From Persicitalea sp038242095 (GTDB lineage Bacteria > Bacteroidota > Bacteroidia > Cytophagales > Spirosomataceae): a stretch of DNA of 6,648 nt. Location of the stretch: contig JBBSSJ010000260.1 in the NCBI GenBank assembly GCA_038242095.1, positions 1-6,648 of the forward strand. Direction: 5' to 3'. A model generated the notes under the pieces. That model saw only the letters and a list, made by a program, of their open reading frames with translations. It did no database searches and was not told the DNA's origin. Shown here one piece after another: positions 1 through 6,628 of the stretch (its first letter is position 1; each line of letters begins with the position of its first letter). The position numbers were made by a program, and so were the translations under genes.

Positions 1-63
1 CAAATCCACGATGGCGGCGGCATCAAAGTGCGCTGGAAAAATATCATGTTGACGGAAATGTAA
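1..63 (+). CDS. C-terminal end of a DUF1080 (3-keto-disaccharide hydrolase-like) protein, partial
   Basis: The window opens inside a reading frame that runs in frame 1 to a TAA at 61-63. Only 20 residues are visible: QIHDGGGIKVRWKNIMLTEM. An 'IQ.H..G..V.WKNI.L.E' ending is typical of the concanavalin-like beta-sandwich domain DUF1080, found in secreted 3-keto-disaccharide hydrolases and related sugar-binding proteins that are very common in Bacteroidota and Planctomycetes. The assignment rests on this short tail only. The rest of the gene, including any signal peptide, lies outside the window. A terminator-like hairpin begins about 60 bases after its stop, a normal distance for the end of its transcript. 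Confidence is high that this is a coding tail and moderate for the family. Confidence 0.62.
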   Translation, partial: QIHDGGGIKVRWKNIMLTEM

Positions 64-92
64 TGGAGAATCGGTACGCCGAAGCGATGTGA
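63..92 (+). other. Possible nine-codon leader ORF overlapping both neighbours
   Basis: An ATG at 63-65 overlaps the TAA of the upstream gene (TAATG) and opens a frame of nine codons, MENRYAEAM, ending in TGA at 90-92. That stop overlaps the GTG at 89-91, the first possible start of the sensor kinase. The overlaps at both ends are the geometry of translational coupling. However, an ORF this short occurs easily by chance, and no clear ribosome binding site precedes it. It is recorded as a visible arrangement, not as an established gene. Confidence 0.2.
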
Positions 93-3000
93 ATTCTGAA
101 TTGAGGAACAAAGAACAAATCATAGCCAGCCAGTCGACACGCGCTCGAACTGGCCGGCTTTTTCTTTTTTTTGGCTATTACCTTTTTCTCTTGTTTGGGT
201 TTTTCTCCGGCCATTTGCCGGCGCAACCTATGCAGATTCAGCACCTTACGGTACAGGACGGACTGTCGCAGGGATCACCCTACCATATGCTTCGCGACTC
301 GCGGGGCTTCCTGTGGCTGGGTACGCAGGATGGCGTCAACCGTTTCGACGGCCATAGGTTTAAGGTCTATAAGCCCGACGCCCGCAATCCTTACGCACTC
401 AGAGGCGTCAACGTGGCGGGTATTGTCGAGGATGGCACGGGCAACATTTGGGTGGGAACCGAAGAAGGGCTCAACCGCTACGAACGCGCCACCGACCGCT
501 TTTCGATGGTGCTCACCTCCGACCAAAAGCGGCGGGTATCGCCCTTTTATGTCAAAGGCAATGAGCTTTGGCTTACATCGGAAGGACAAGGCATATTGAT
601 TTATAATTTTGAGTCCGGGAAAATTCGCCGCGTGGGAAACTACGCTTTTATCAATCGTGACTTTGACTTCGTGGATTGGACGGTTCACACGGCGTTCGGC
701 GATGTATGGCTGCAAAATTCTTTGGGGCTGGTGCGGTTCGACGTCAAGCGACAAAAATATCACTACTACTTCACCAATACCCTGCAAAATGAGTACGGCG
801 AGCCGCTGCACGTGTATTCCTATAAAATAGACAAGGATGACATCGCCTGGCTGGGCACCGACCGGGGGCTGGTGCGTTTCGATCACCGGCGGAAGCAGCA
901 TACCCTGTACGGCTGGACTTCCGAAGAACGCGCGCTGGGCGTCGTGTTTGGCCTCGATGAGGATCACAACGGGCAGCTGTGGCTCGGCACGCAGCGCAAC
1001 GGTCTTTGGATTTTTGACAAAGAAAAAAAATCGTTTCGCGAAGTGCAGTACCGAACTAGTGCGTCGGGCGGCTTCGATAACTACGAGTTCTACCGCGTTT
1101 ACGCCGACGATGCAGGTATCATCTGGGCTAATTCCGATCCCGACGGGCTAGTCAAGATCGTGCCGAACGCCGCGATGTTTGGGTATTTCGGGCAGCCCGA
1201 TGAGGCCCGCCCCGACCGCAACCTGAGCGATATGTCGATTCGTAGCCTGGCCGAAGACCGCCACGGCAACATCTGGCTGGGTACCGAAGGCGGGCTGGAC
1301 GTGCTCAACCCAAAGCGTCGGCAAATCGTGGCGCGCTACCTTACCAGCAAGGATAATATTCTCAAGTACTTGTTTCGCGACAGCCGCGAGCGGATGTGGG
1401 TGGGTACTTACGGCGGGATCATGCGATTTAACGAGAAGGATAAGGTTTTTAGCACTTTTTCTTACCAGACCGATCCCGGCACTAGGGTTTATACCCGTAA
1501 TATCCTTGAACTGCCCGATCATCAGCTTTTGCTCGGTACCCAGCGGGGCATGTGGCTGTTCGACCCGCGTACGGAGCAGTTTACGCGGGTCCCGGAACTG
1601 CGCGACCACAATATTTTTTCCAGTTTTTTGGATCATCAGGGAACACTTTGGCTGGGCTCCTACTTCGACCGCCTGTATGCTTACAAGATCGTCGACGGGA
1701 TTTGGCAAAAGCAGGGCGAAGCGCTCAAAGATTTTAACATCAACACGATAAGTGAAGATACACTACGAAAAATTCTCTGGATCGCGACTGAGAAAGGATT
1801 GGTAGCCTACCAGCGCAAGACGCGAAAATTTCGGCTCTACGACGAGAAAGACGGACTGGCTAATTCCTACATTTACGGCGTAGTGACGGGAGAAAACGGC
1901 GAAGTGTACGCCAGTACCAACCACGGCGTGACCAACGTGGACGTTGAGACGGGGATGGTCCGTAATTTCGATCCTTCGGACGGCTTGCAAGGCTACGAGT
2001 TCAACGGGAATGCCTACCTCAAGGCATCCACCGGCGAGTGCTATTTCGGGGGCGTAAAAGGATTGAATTACTTTTATCCGCGCCAGTTTCAAAAGCTTTC
2101 GTACAATTCCCGCATTCACTTTTTTAACTTTTTAGTGAATGACGAGCCTTTCGCGCCCAACCATAATGTGGATGACACGGAATTGCTGTACCTGGCGCAC
2201 GATGAAAACACTTTCTCGCTGGAATTTGCCGCCATCGACTATTACAGCAATGGCAAGAATTACTACCGCTACCAGCTCGAAGGCCAGGATGAAACCTGGG
2301 TCAACTCTGGCGACCGCAACTACGTGCGCTACGCCAACCTGACGCCTGGTAAGTACATCCTGAAAGTAAAATCAGCCAACCGAGATGGCGTGTGGAACGA
2401 CCAGGAACGGCAGCTGGTGATTCGCGTGAAAGCCCCCTTCTGGCAGACTTGGTGGTTTACGCTGCTGTATCTGGCGGTGATTGCCTGGGGCCTTTTTGCC
2501 CTCACCCGGTGGCGGCTGCGTCTGGTGGGGGAGCAGCAAAGGGAGCGGCTCAAAATCGCGCTCGACGCCCAGGAACAGGAGCGCAAGAGTATTGCCCAGG
2601 ACCTGCACGACGAGGTCGGCTCGCGCCTGGCGACCCTAAAACTGTACGTGTCGTCCCTTACCAATTACCTTAAGGACAGCCCCGAGGCGCATCGCCTCCG
2701 GCAGGAAGTCCTCGATATCATTCACATCTCGCTGGTCGACATCCGCCGCCTGTTGCGTGAACTCAGCCCGCGAACGCTCGAACAGTACGGCTACACTGCC
2801 GCCGTAGAGGAGCTGGTCCATAAGATCAATGCCACCGACCAAATGCACGTCACTTTTGAAGCGCGGAAACTAGCGGCTGATCTGCCCAAAAATATCGAAA
2901 CGGGGCTTTACCGCATCATACAGGAACTCCTCAATAACACACTAAAACACGCAAACGCCAGCGAAGTGGTCATCTCGATTATTCCCTCGGGCAGCATGAT

Positions 3001-3166
3001 CTCCTTTTTTTATTCCGATAATGGCCTGGGTTTTCTGCCCGAAAAAGCCTTAAAGGGATTAGGTATGAACAATGTGGAGTCGAGGGTGGCAGTGTTGAAC
3101 GGAAAAATAGAATGGTACTCTGCCCCGGGTCAGGGGCTGGAGGTGACGATTGAGATACCAAGTTGA
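89..3166 (+). CDS. Two-component-propeller sensor histidine kinase (HisKA_3/HATPase_c, no receiver domain)
   Basis: A membrane sensor kinase of 1025 residues. A basic stretch (R18-R23) and hydrophobic core (about 24-39) ending in LPA-Q (43-46) look like a Sec signal peptide. Fourteen propeller motifs of the 'LWLGT..GL..FD' type start near residues 75, 119, 159, 205, 252, 296, 344, 394, 435, 480, 519, 562, 606 and 651, which fits two seven-bladed periplasmic propellers. A Y_Y_Y domain lies at about 715-782 and one membrane helix at about 788-809. In the cytoplasm, the HisKA_3 domain has phospho-acceptor His840 in DLHDEVG. HATPase_c has the N box (N949, N950), DNGLGF (977-982) and GLGMNN (990-995), so the kinase looks active. 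There is no receiver or AraC domain, so the expected partner is a separate NarL/LuxR-type regulator, and none is in the window. Such kinases in Bacteroidota often sense glycans; the ligand here is unknown. Start: only GTG 89, TTG 101 or TTG 191 are available. GTG 89 keeps the signal peptide, while TTG 191 (residue 35) would destroy it. Confidence 0.93.
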   Translation: MNSELRNKEQIIASQSTRARTGRLFLFFGYYLFLLFGFFSGHLPAQPMQIQHLTVQDGLSQGSPYHMLRDSRGFLWLGTQDGVNRFDGHRFKVYKPDARNPYALRGVNVAGIVEDGTGNIWVGTEEGLNRYERATDRFSMVLTSDQKRRVSPFYVKGNELWLTSEGQGILIYNFESGKIRRVGNYAFINRDFDFVDWTVHTAFGDVWLQNSLGLVRFDVKRQKYHYYFTNTLQNEYGEPLHVYSYKIDKDDIAWLGTDRGLVRFDHRRKQHTLYGWTSEERALGVVFGLDEDHNGQLWLGTQRNGLWIFDKEKKSFREVQYRTSASGGFDNYEFYRVYADDAGIIWANSDPDGLVKIVPNAAMFGYFGQPDEARPDRNLSDMSIRSLAEDRHGNIWLGTEGGLDVLNPKRRQIVARYLTSKDNILKYLFRDSRERMWVGTYGGIMRFNEKDKVFSTFSYQTDPGTRVYTRNILELPDHQLLLGTQRGMWLFDPRTEQFTRVPELRDHNIFSSFLDHQGTLWLGSYFDRLYAYKIVDGIWQKQGEALKDFNINTISEDTLRKILWIATEKGLVAYQRKTRKFRLYDEKDGLANSYIYGVVTGENGEVYASTNHGVTNVDVETGMVRNFDPSDGLQGYEFNGNAYLKASTGECYFGGVKGLNYFYPRQFQKLSYNSRIHFFNFLVNDEPFAPNHNVDDTELLYLAHDENTFSLEFAAIDYYSNGKNYYRYQLEGQDETWVNSGDRNYVRYANLTPGKYILKVKSANRDGVWNDQERQLVIRVKAPFWQTWWFTLLYLAVIAWGLFALTRWRLRLVGEQQRERLKIALDAQEQERKSIAQDLHDEVGSRLATLKLYVSSLTNYLKDSPEAHRLRQEVLDIIHISLVDIRRLLRELSPRTLEQYGYTAAVEELVHKINATDQMHVTFEARKLAADLPKNIETGLYRIIQELLNNTLKHANASEVVISIIPSGSMISFFYSDNGLGFLPEKALKGLGMNNVESRVAVLNGKIEWYSAPGQGLEVTIEIPS
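124..172 (+). terminator. Intrinsic terminator-like hairpin with T-tract, over the start of the kinase ORF
   Basis: Bases 124-134 (AGCCAGCCAGT) pair with 149-159 (ACTGGCCGGCT) in 10 of 11 positions; the one mismatch is A128 against C155. The stem continues inward with 135-137 against 145-147, with A148 bulged, leaving a 7-base loop at 138-144. The 3' arm runs directly into a T-tract at 159-172 interrupted by one C. This is the full form of a Rho-independent terminator and probably ends the transcript of the DUF1080-like gene whose stop is at 61-63. Unusually, it lies inside the predicted coding sequence of the sensor kinase, over residues 13-28. The T-tract also encodes Phe/Leu codons of a signal-peptide core, so part of the signal could be a by-product of coding. 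Confidence 0.6.
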
Positions 3167-3182
3167 GCCGTCGGACGAAAGC

Positions 3183-3211
3183 TTGTATATACAGGGGTGC
3201 TCCCTATATTG
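3183..3211 (+). promoter_or_regulatory. Candidate Bacteroidota-type promoter of the GntR gene
   Basis: TTG at 3183-3185 is followed after exactly 19 bases by TATATTG at 3205-3211. This is close to the Bacteroidota sigma-ABfr consensus TTG-N19-TAnnTTTG, with one T missing from the -7 element. It lies about 30-57 bases upstream of the preferred ATG of the repressor gene, a reasonable position. If real, the GntR gene is transcribed from its own promoter rather than only by read-through from the kinase gene 73 bases upstream. The match is short and was found by eye. Confidence 0.4.
3185..3192. promoter_or_regulatory. Candidate GntR/HutC-type operator, GTATATAC
   Basis: A perfect 8-base palindrome, GTATATAC, fits the GTmTAkAC half-site pattern known for operators of HutC-subfamily GntR regulators such as NagR/YvoA. 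It lies 47 bases before the repressor's ATG and between the two elements of the candidate promoter, so bound protein would block polymerase. An imperfect inverted repeat, TATA-CA-GGG against CCCTATA, spans about 3188-3208 beside it. Position, symmetry and family rule agree with negative autoregulation. That the encoded protein binds here is inference. Confidence 0.42.
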
Positions 3212-3239
3212 CATCGCCCAACAGAAACTAACGCTAAAA

Positions 3240-3941
3240 ATGGAACCCGCGCACTACCAGAAACTCTACGCTCTGCTGAAAAGCCAGATTCAGGTCGGTA
3301 ATTACAAGGAAGGTGATTTGCTTCCGTCGGAAAACCATTTGAGTGCCACGTACAAAATTGCCCGGATGACCGTGCGCCGGGCGTTGCAGGAATTGGCCGA
3401 CGAAGGCTACATTCGAAAAATAAAAGGCAAGGGTAGCATTGTCAGTACCGCCCGCAAATCGCTGGGAATACTTTCGTTTAAGGGGTTTTCGGAAGTGGTG
3501 GGTGCCGAGTATGAAGCCAGGACCGAGATGCTGCGACCACCGAGGGCGCAACCCTGGCCGGAGCGTTTTTTCTACCAGCTTACCGAGGCCGAGCAACGGG
3601 CGGGCTGCGTGACGTTCGAGCGCGTCAGGTTGGTGGACCAGGACCCGGTGCTGCTGGAATGCAGCTACCTGCCCAATCTGCACATCAAGGATTTTTGTAA
3701 AAACCCTTTGTTCAACGGCTCACTTTTCAAAACGCTGGCCGTACGCCATTGTGTCGATATTCTGAGTTTCGAGCAAGACATCCGTGCCGTCCTGGCCGAC
3801 GAGACTATCGCCGAGCGTCTCAAGTTGAAGGCCATGACCCCGCTCGTCCAAATTTATCGTCGCTACCACACCAGCATCCCAGACTATTTCGTGTATAGCC
3901 TGATCTACTGCAACACGGAAAAGTACACGATAAGTAATTGA
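3240..3941 (+). CDS. GntR-family transcriptional regulator, HutC subfamily (UTRA effector domain)
   Basis: A cytoplasmic DNA-binding regulator of 233 residues, the usual length for HutC-type GntR proteins. Residues 1-70 form the winged helix-turn-helix: LLPSENHLS (27-35) is the typical start of the HTH, RMTVRRALQELADEGY (42-57) contains the recognition helix, and KIKGKGSIV (60-68) is the wing. Residues about 75-232 match a UTRA ligand domain, with FERVR (126-130), LLECSYLP (138-145) and a C-terminal 'Y.LIY...EKYTI' strand. UTRA domains often bind phosphorylated sugars or other small metabolites; the effector here cannot be read from sequence. The frame is open back to a TTG at 3150 inside the kinase gene, but the ATG at 3240 starts right before the HTH domain and follows an A-rich stretch, so it is preferred. 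A palindrome in the leader suggests autorepression. The gene is convergent with menB, 20 bases apart. Confidence 0.92.
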   Translation: MEPAHYQKLYALLKSQIQVGNYKEGDLLPSENHLSATYKIARMTVRRALQELADEGYIRKIKGKGSIVSTARKSLGILSFKGFSEVVGAEYEARTEMLRPPRAQPWPERFFYQLTEAEQRAGCVTFERVRLVDQDPVLLECSYLPNLHIKDFCKNPLFNGSLFKTLAVRHCVDILSFEQDIRAVLADETIAERLKLKAMTPLVQIYRRYHTSIPDYFVYSLIYCNTEKYTISN

Positions 3942-3945
3942 CGGG

Positions 3946-3963
3946 AAAAGCCTTGTAGGGCTT
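3946..3963 (-). terminator. Weak hairpin at the menB end (possible terminator)
   Basis: Between the two convergent genes, AAGCC at 3948-3952 pairs with GGCTT at 3959-3963 around a 6-base loop. Read on the minus strand, the hairpin is followed by a run of only four T (3949-3946, two of them in the stem). It overlaps the menB stop codon. The 5-base-pair stem and short T-run make it a weak candidate. On the plus strand no T-tract follows, so it does not clearly end the GntR transcript. Confidence 0.28.
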
Positions 3964-4801
3964 ACGAATGCTTGGGGAACTGGTCGAAGTCCGGTTTTCT
4001 TTTCTCTAGAAACGCGTCGCGGCCTTCGCGGGCTTCGTCGGTCATGTAGCCCAGGCGAGTAGCTTCGCCCGCGAAGATTTGCTGACCTACCATGCCGTCG
4101 TCTACCATATTGAAGGCAAATTTCAGCATCCTGATGGCCATCGGGCTCTTTTCCAAAATCTCCTGCGCCCACTGGTAGGCGGTCGCTTCCAATTCGTCGT
4201 GGGGTACTACGGCATTGACCATGCCCATGTCGAAGGCCTCCTGCGCCGAGTAGCTGCGGCCCAAAAAGAAAATCTCGCGCGCCCTCTTCTGCCCGATTTG
4301 GCGGGCCAGATAGGCTGAGCCGTAGCCCGCGTCGTAGCTGGCCACGTTAGCGTCGGTTTGCTTGAAAATAGCGTGTTCCTGGCTTGCCAGCGTCAGATCG
4401 CATACCACGTGCAGGCTGTGGCCGCCGCCCACCGCCCAGCCGGGTACCACCGCGATGACAGGCTTGGTCATGAAGCGGATCTGCCGTTGCACTTCCAGGA
4501 TATTCAGGCGATCAAGGCCGTCGTTGCCTTTGTAGCCCGCTTTGTCGCGGAATTTCTGGTCGCCGCCAGAGCAGAAGGCGTACACGCCGTCCTTGGCCGG
4601 GCCTTCGCCCGAGAGGAGCACTACGCCAATGGTACCGTCGTTGCGGGCATCCTCGAAGGCATCCAGCAACTCGAACACGGTGCCGGGCCGGAAGGCATTG
4701 CGTACCTCGGGCCGGTTGAAGGCGATACGGGCCACGCCGTTATGCTTTTTATACGTAATGTCTTCGTAGGTTTTGGCAGTCTGCCAGTCGGGGTTTTCCA
4801 T
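3962..4801 (-). CDS. menB: 1,4-dihydroxy-2-naphthoyl-CoA synthase (MenB)
   Basis: A crotonase-fold enzyme of 279 residues that closes the second ring of the naphthoquinone in menaquinone synthesis, converting o-succinylbenzoyl-CoA to 1,4-dihydroxy-2-naphthoyl-CoA in the cytoplasm. Diagnostic motifs are FNRPEVRNAFRP (28-39), CSGGDQKFR (77-85), Tyr90, GWAVGGGHSLHVVCDLTLAS (121-140) and the C-terminal RLGYMTDEAREGRDAF (249-264) with Tyr252. Ser155 and Asp157 match the catalytic Ser161 and Asp163 of the E. coli enzyme. FKQTD (146-150) carries Asp150 where E. coli has the bicarbonate-binding Gly156. This marks the bicarbonate-independent type, as in Mycobacterium tuberculosis, whose sequence it closely resembles from memory. 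Two residues differ from the usual VGSFD: Ala154 and Tyr156. The ATG at 4801 is the only sensible start. No other men gene is in the window, so menB appears to stand alone here, divergent from the sulfatase. Confidence 0.96.
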   Translation of the reverse strand: MENPDWQTAKTYEDITYKKHNGVARIAFNRPEVRNAFRPGTVFELLDAFEDARNDGTIGVVLLSGEGPAKDGVYAFCSGGDQKFRDKAGYKGNDGLDRLNILEVQRQIRFMTKPVIAVVPGWAVGGGHSLHVVCDLTLASQEHAIFKQTDANVASYDAGYGSAYLARQIGQKRAREIFFLGRSYSAQEAFDMGMVNAVVPHDELEATAYQWAQEILEKSPMAIRMLKFAFNMVDDGMVGQQIFAGEATRLGYMTDEAREGRDAFLEKRKPDFDQFPKHS

Positions 4802-5050
4802 TTCGTTTGGTTTTGAAATAGGTCGCCAAGCTCGGGGCTCGGATTGGACGACGCTGATAGGCTCGTACTGTAAGGTGATAAAAGCACTTTGTAGAAAAGG
4901 CTCAAAAGTAAAAAAACCGCCGCAAAATAGGGAGAAATTGATGCAAAGGATTCTTTATAAACAGGTACAGAAACAGCCATCCTGCGACTATTGTTTCGAA
5001 GGCTTTCAGGCCGGGAAAACATCCAACAAGACCCAATTAATTCTATTTAT
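4802..5050. other. Divergent intergenic region between menB and the sulfatase gene
   Basis: These 249 bases separate the menB start (minus strand) from the preferred sulfatase start (plus strand), so both promoters should lie here. The region is more AT-rich than the flanking genes, especially from about 4880 to 5050. I see no convincing TTG-N19-TAnnTTTG match on either strand, no strong hairpin and no long palindrome. Open frames crossing it lack recognisable protein features and are probably spurious. Confidence 0.6.
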
Positions 5051-6628
5051 ATGAAAAAGCGATTGATCACCGTTTCCTTTTGCCTGGTGGCCGCCGTCTT
5101 TCCCGGCTTCAAAAGCGACCAACTTCCTGCTTCCAAAACGAACATCCTCTATATCGTGGCCGACGACGCGGGGCGCGACATGAGCGCTTACGGCGTGAAG
5201 TGGGTTAATACGCCCGCCTTCGATCGCGTGGCGCGGGAAGGGCTTTTGTTTGACAACGCCTACACGCCCAACGCCAAATGCGCCCCGTCGCGCGCCATCA
5301 TGCTCACGGGGCGAAATCCCTGGCAATTGGATGCAGGCATGAACCACGTTAACTTTTTTCCCAATTATTTCAAGACCTACCCCGAAGCACTGGCCGAACA
5401 CGGCTACTTCGTAGGCTATACCGGGAAGGGCTGGGCACCGGGAAAAGCGCTACACGAAGATGGGTCGGAGCGGCAGTTGCTGATCAAGAGCTACGCAAAG
5501 CACACGCTGACGCCTCCGGCCAAGTATATCAGCAACAACGACTACGCCGCTAATTTTGCCGATTTCATGCAGCAGGCCAACGGTAAGCCCTGGTGTTTTT
5601 GGTTGGGCTTCACCGAGCCGCACCGCGCCTACGAGTACGGCGTGGGCATCAAAAAAGGCGGTAAGTCGCCCGACATGATCGACCATATCCCGGCTTATTT
5701 TCCCGATTCGCTCACCGTGCGCACCGACTTGCTAGACTACGCCTATGAGATCGAATACCTCGACACTCAGGTGGCGCAAGTACTGAAAATGTTGGAAGAA
5801 AGCGGGCAGCTGGCCAACACGCTGGTCGTCTATACCTCTGACCATGGCATGCCGTTTCCGCGTGTGAAGGGCAACGCCTACGAAAACGCCAACCATGTGC
5901 CCTTCGCCGTGATGTGGCAGAACGGCATCAAGAATCCCGGCCGCAAAATCGCCGACTACATCAGCATGACCGACCTGGCTCCGACTTTTCTGGCCGCGGC
6001 GGGCGTGACTCCGGTCGAATCGGGCATGAGACCAATGGTTGGGAAAAGTTTGATCAGTATTTTTAACACTAATAAAAGCGGACAGGTGGAGCCGGAGCGC
6101 AATTTTCAACTGGTAGGGCAGGAGCGGCACGATTACGGCCGGCCGCACGACGAAGGCTACCCCATCCGCGGCCTGCATAAAAACGGAATGCTGTACCTCA
6201 AAAATTACCAAAACGACCGCTGGCCCGCCTGCAATCCTGAAACTGGCTACCTCAACACCGACGGCGGCCCCACCAAGACGCTGATCCTGAACAACCGCCG
6301 CAACGGCGTCGACAAAACCTACTGGCAACTGAGCTTCGGCAAGCGCCCCGCTGAGGAACTGTACGACCTGAAAAAGGACCCGGATTGCGTAGTGAATCTG
6401 GCTGCGCTGCCCAACTACAAAACCATCAAAAAGGCGATGGAAAAAGATATGGAAGCCAAGCTCCTGGCCCAGGGCGACTTGCGGATGCTGGGCTACGGGC
6501 ATCTGTACGAGCAGTATCCGTTTAGTCAGGATGTCAATGGTTTCTACGAACGTTACATGAAGGGCGAGAAAATTTCGACGCCCTGGGTGGAGGACAGCGA
6601 TTATGAAAAAGAGCAGATCGACGATTGA
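5051..6628 (+). CDS. Secreted S1-family sulfatase, heparan N-sulfatase / SGSH-like
   Basis: A type I sulfatase of 525 residues. MKKRLITVSFCLVAAVFPGF is a Sec signal peptide with no lipobox cysteine at its end, so the enzyme is expected in the periplasm or outside the cell. The active site appears complete: Asp38 and Asp39 in VADDAGRD bind calcium; Cys77 in CAPSR (77-81), followed by LTGR, is the residue converted to formylglycine; Lys126 in GYTGKGW, His191 in TEPHRAY, Asp264 and His265 in YTSDHG, and Lys273 complete it. The C-terminal subdomain has the RPAEELYDLKKDPDCVVNLA (432-451) pattern common to sulfatases. The N-terminal layout and this ending recall N-sulfoglucosamine sulfohydrolases, but the substrate is uncertain and other sulfated glycans are possible. 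The frame is open back to ATG 4991; ATG 5051 is chosen because it begins the signal peptide directly. No formylglycine-generating enzyme is in the window. The stop at 6626-6628 is followed by only 20 bases without a visible feature. Confidence 0.93.
   Translation: MKKRLITVSFCLVAAVFPGFKSDQLPASKTNILYIVADDAGRDMSAYGVKWVNTPAFDRVAREGLLFDNAYTPNAKCAPSRAIMLTGRNPWQLDAGMNHVNFFPNYFKTYPEALAEHGYFVGYTGKGWAPGKALHEDGSERQLLIKSYAKHTLTPPAKYISNNDYAANFADFMQQANGKPWCFWLGFTEPHRAYEYGVGIKKGGKSPDMIDHIPAYFPDSLTVRTDLLDYAYEIEYLDTQVAQVLKMLEESGQLANTLVVYTSDHGMPFPRVKGNAYENANHVPFAVMWQNGIKNPGRKIADYISMTDLAPTFLAAAGVTPVESGMRPMVGKSLISIFNTNKSGQVEPERNFQLVGQERHDYGRPHDEGYPIRGLHKNGMLYLKNYQNDRWPACNPETGYLNTDGGPTKTLILNNRRNGVDKTYWQLSFGKRPAEELYDLKKDPDCVVNLAALPNYKTIKKAMEKDMEAKLLAQGDLRMLGYGHLYEQYPFSQDVNGFYERYMKGEKISTPWVEDSDYEKEQIDD

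Noticed and set aside
275..967. Long minus-strand open frame (230 codons) opposite the kinase gene, and similar ones elsewhere on that strand
   Set aside because: The sense frame has clear kinase and propeller domains throughout, while the antisense translations show no recognisable domain. They are by-products of GC-rich codon use.
3150..3239. A 30-residue N-terminal extension of the GntR protein from TTG 3150
   Set aside because: It would overlap the kinase gene, use a TTG start, and add residues before the standard beginning of the GntR winged helix domain; the candidate promoter also lies inside it.
4358..4816. Plus-strand open frame of 152 codons opposite menB
   Set aside because: It lies entirely over strongly conserved menB sequence and its translation has no family features.
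4938..5000. Possible Bacteroidota promoter before the sulfatase (TTG 4938-4940; TATTGTTTCG near 4989)
   Set aside because: Spacing does not fit 19 bases and the -7 matches need insertions, so no promoter is called.
4991..5050. A 20-residue N-terminal extension of the sulfatase from ATG 4991
   Set aside because: It would put a charged segment before a typical signal peptide that starts with MKKR at 5051; the later start is more natural.
4773..5054. Possible 93-residue gene across the menB-sulfatase gap
   Set aside because: It overlaps the starts of two well-supported genes, has no recognisable motif and would occupy the region that must hold both promoters.
5828..5835. GTCTATAC, a second match to the GntR operator pattern
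   Set aside because: It lies deep inside the sulfatase coding sequence, over the conserved VVYTSDHG motif, so coding constraint explains it and there is no promoter nearby.
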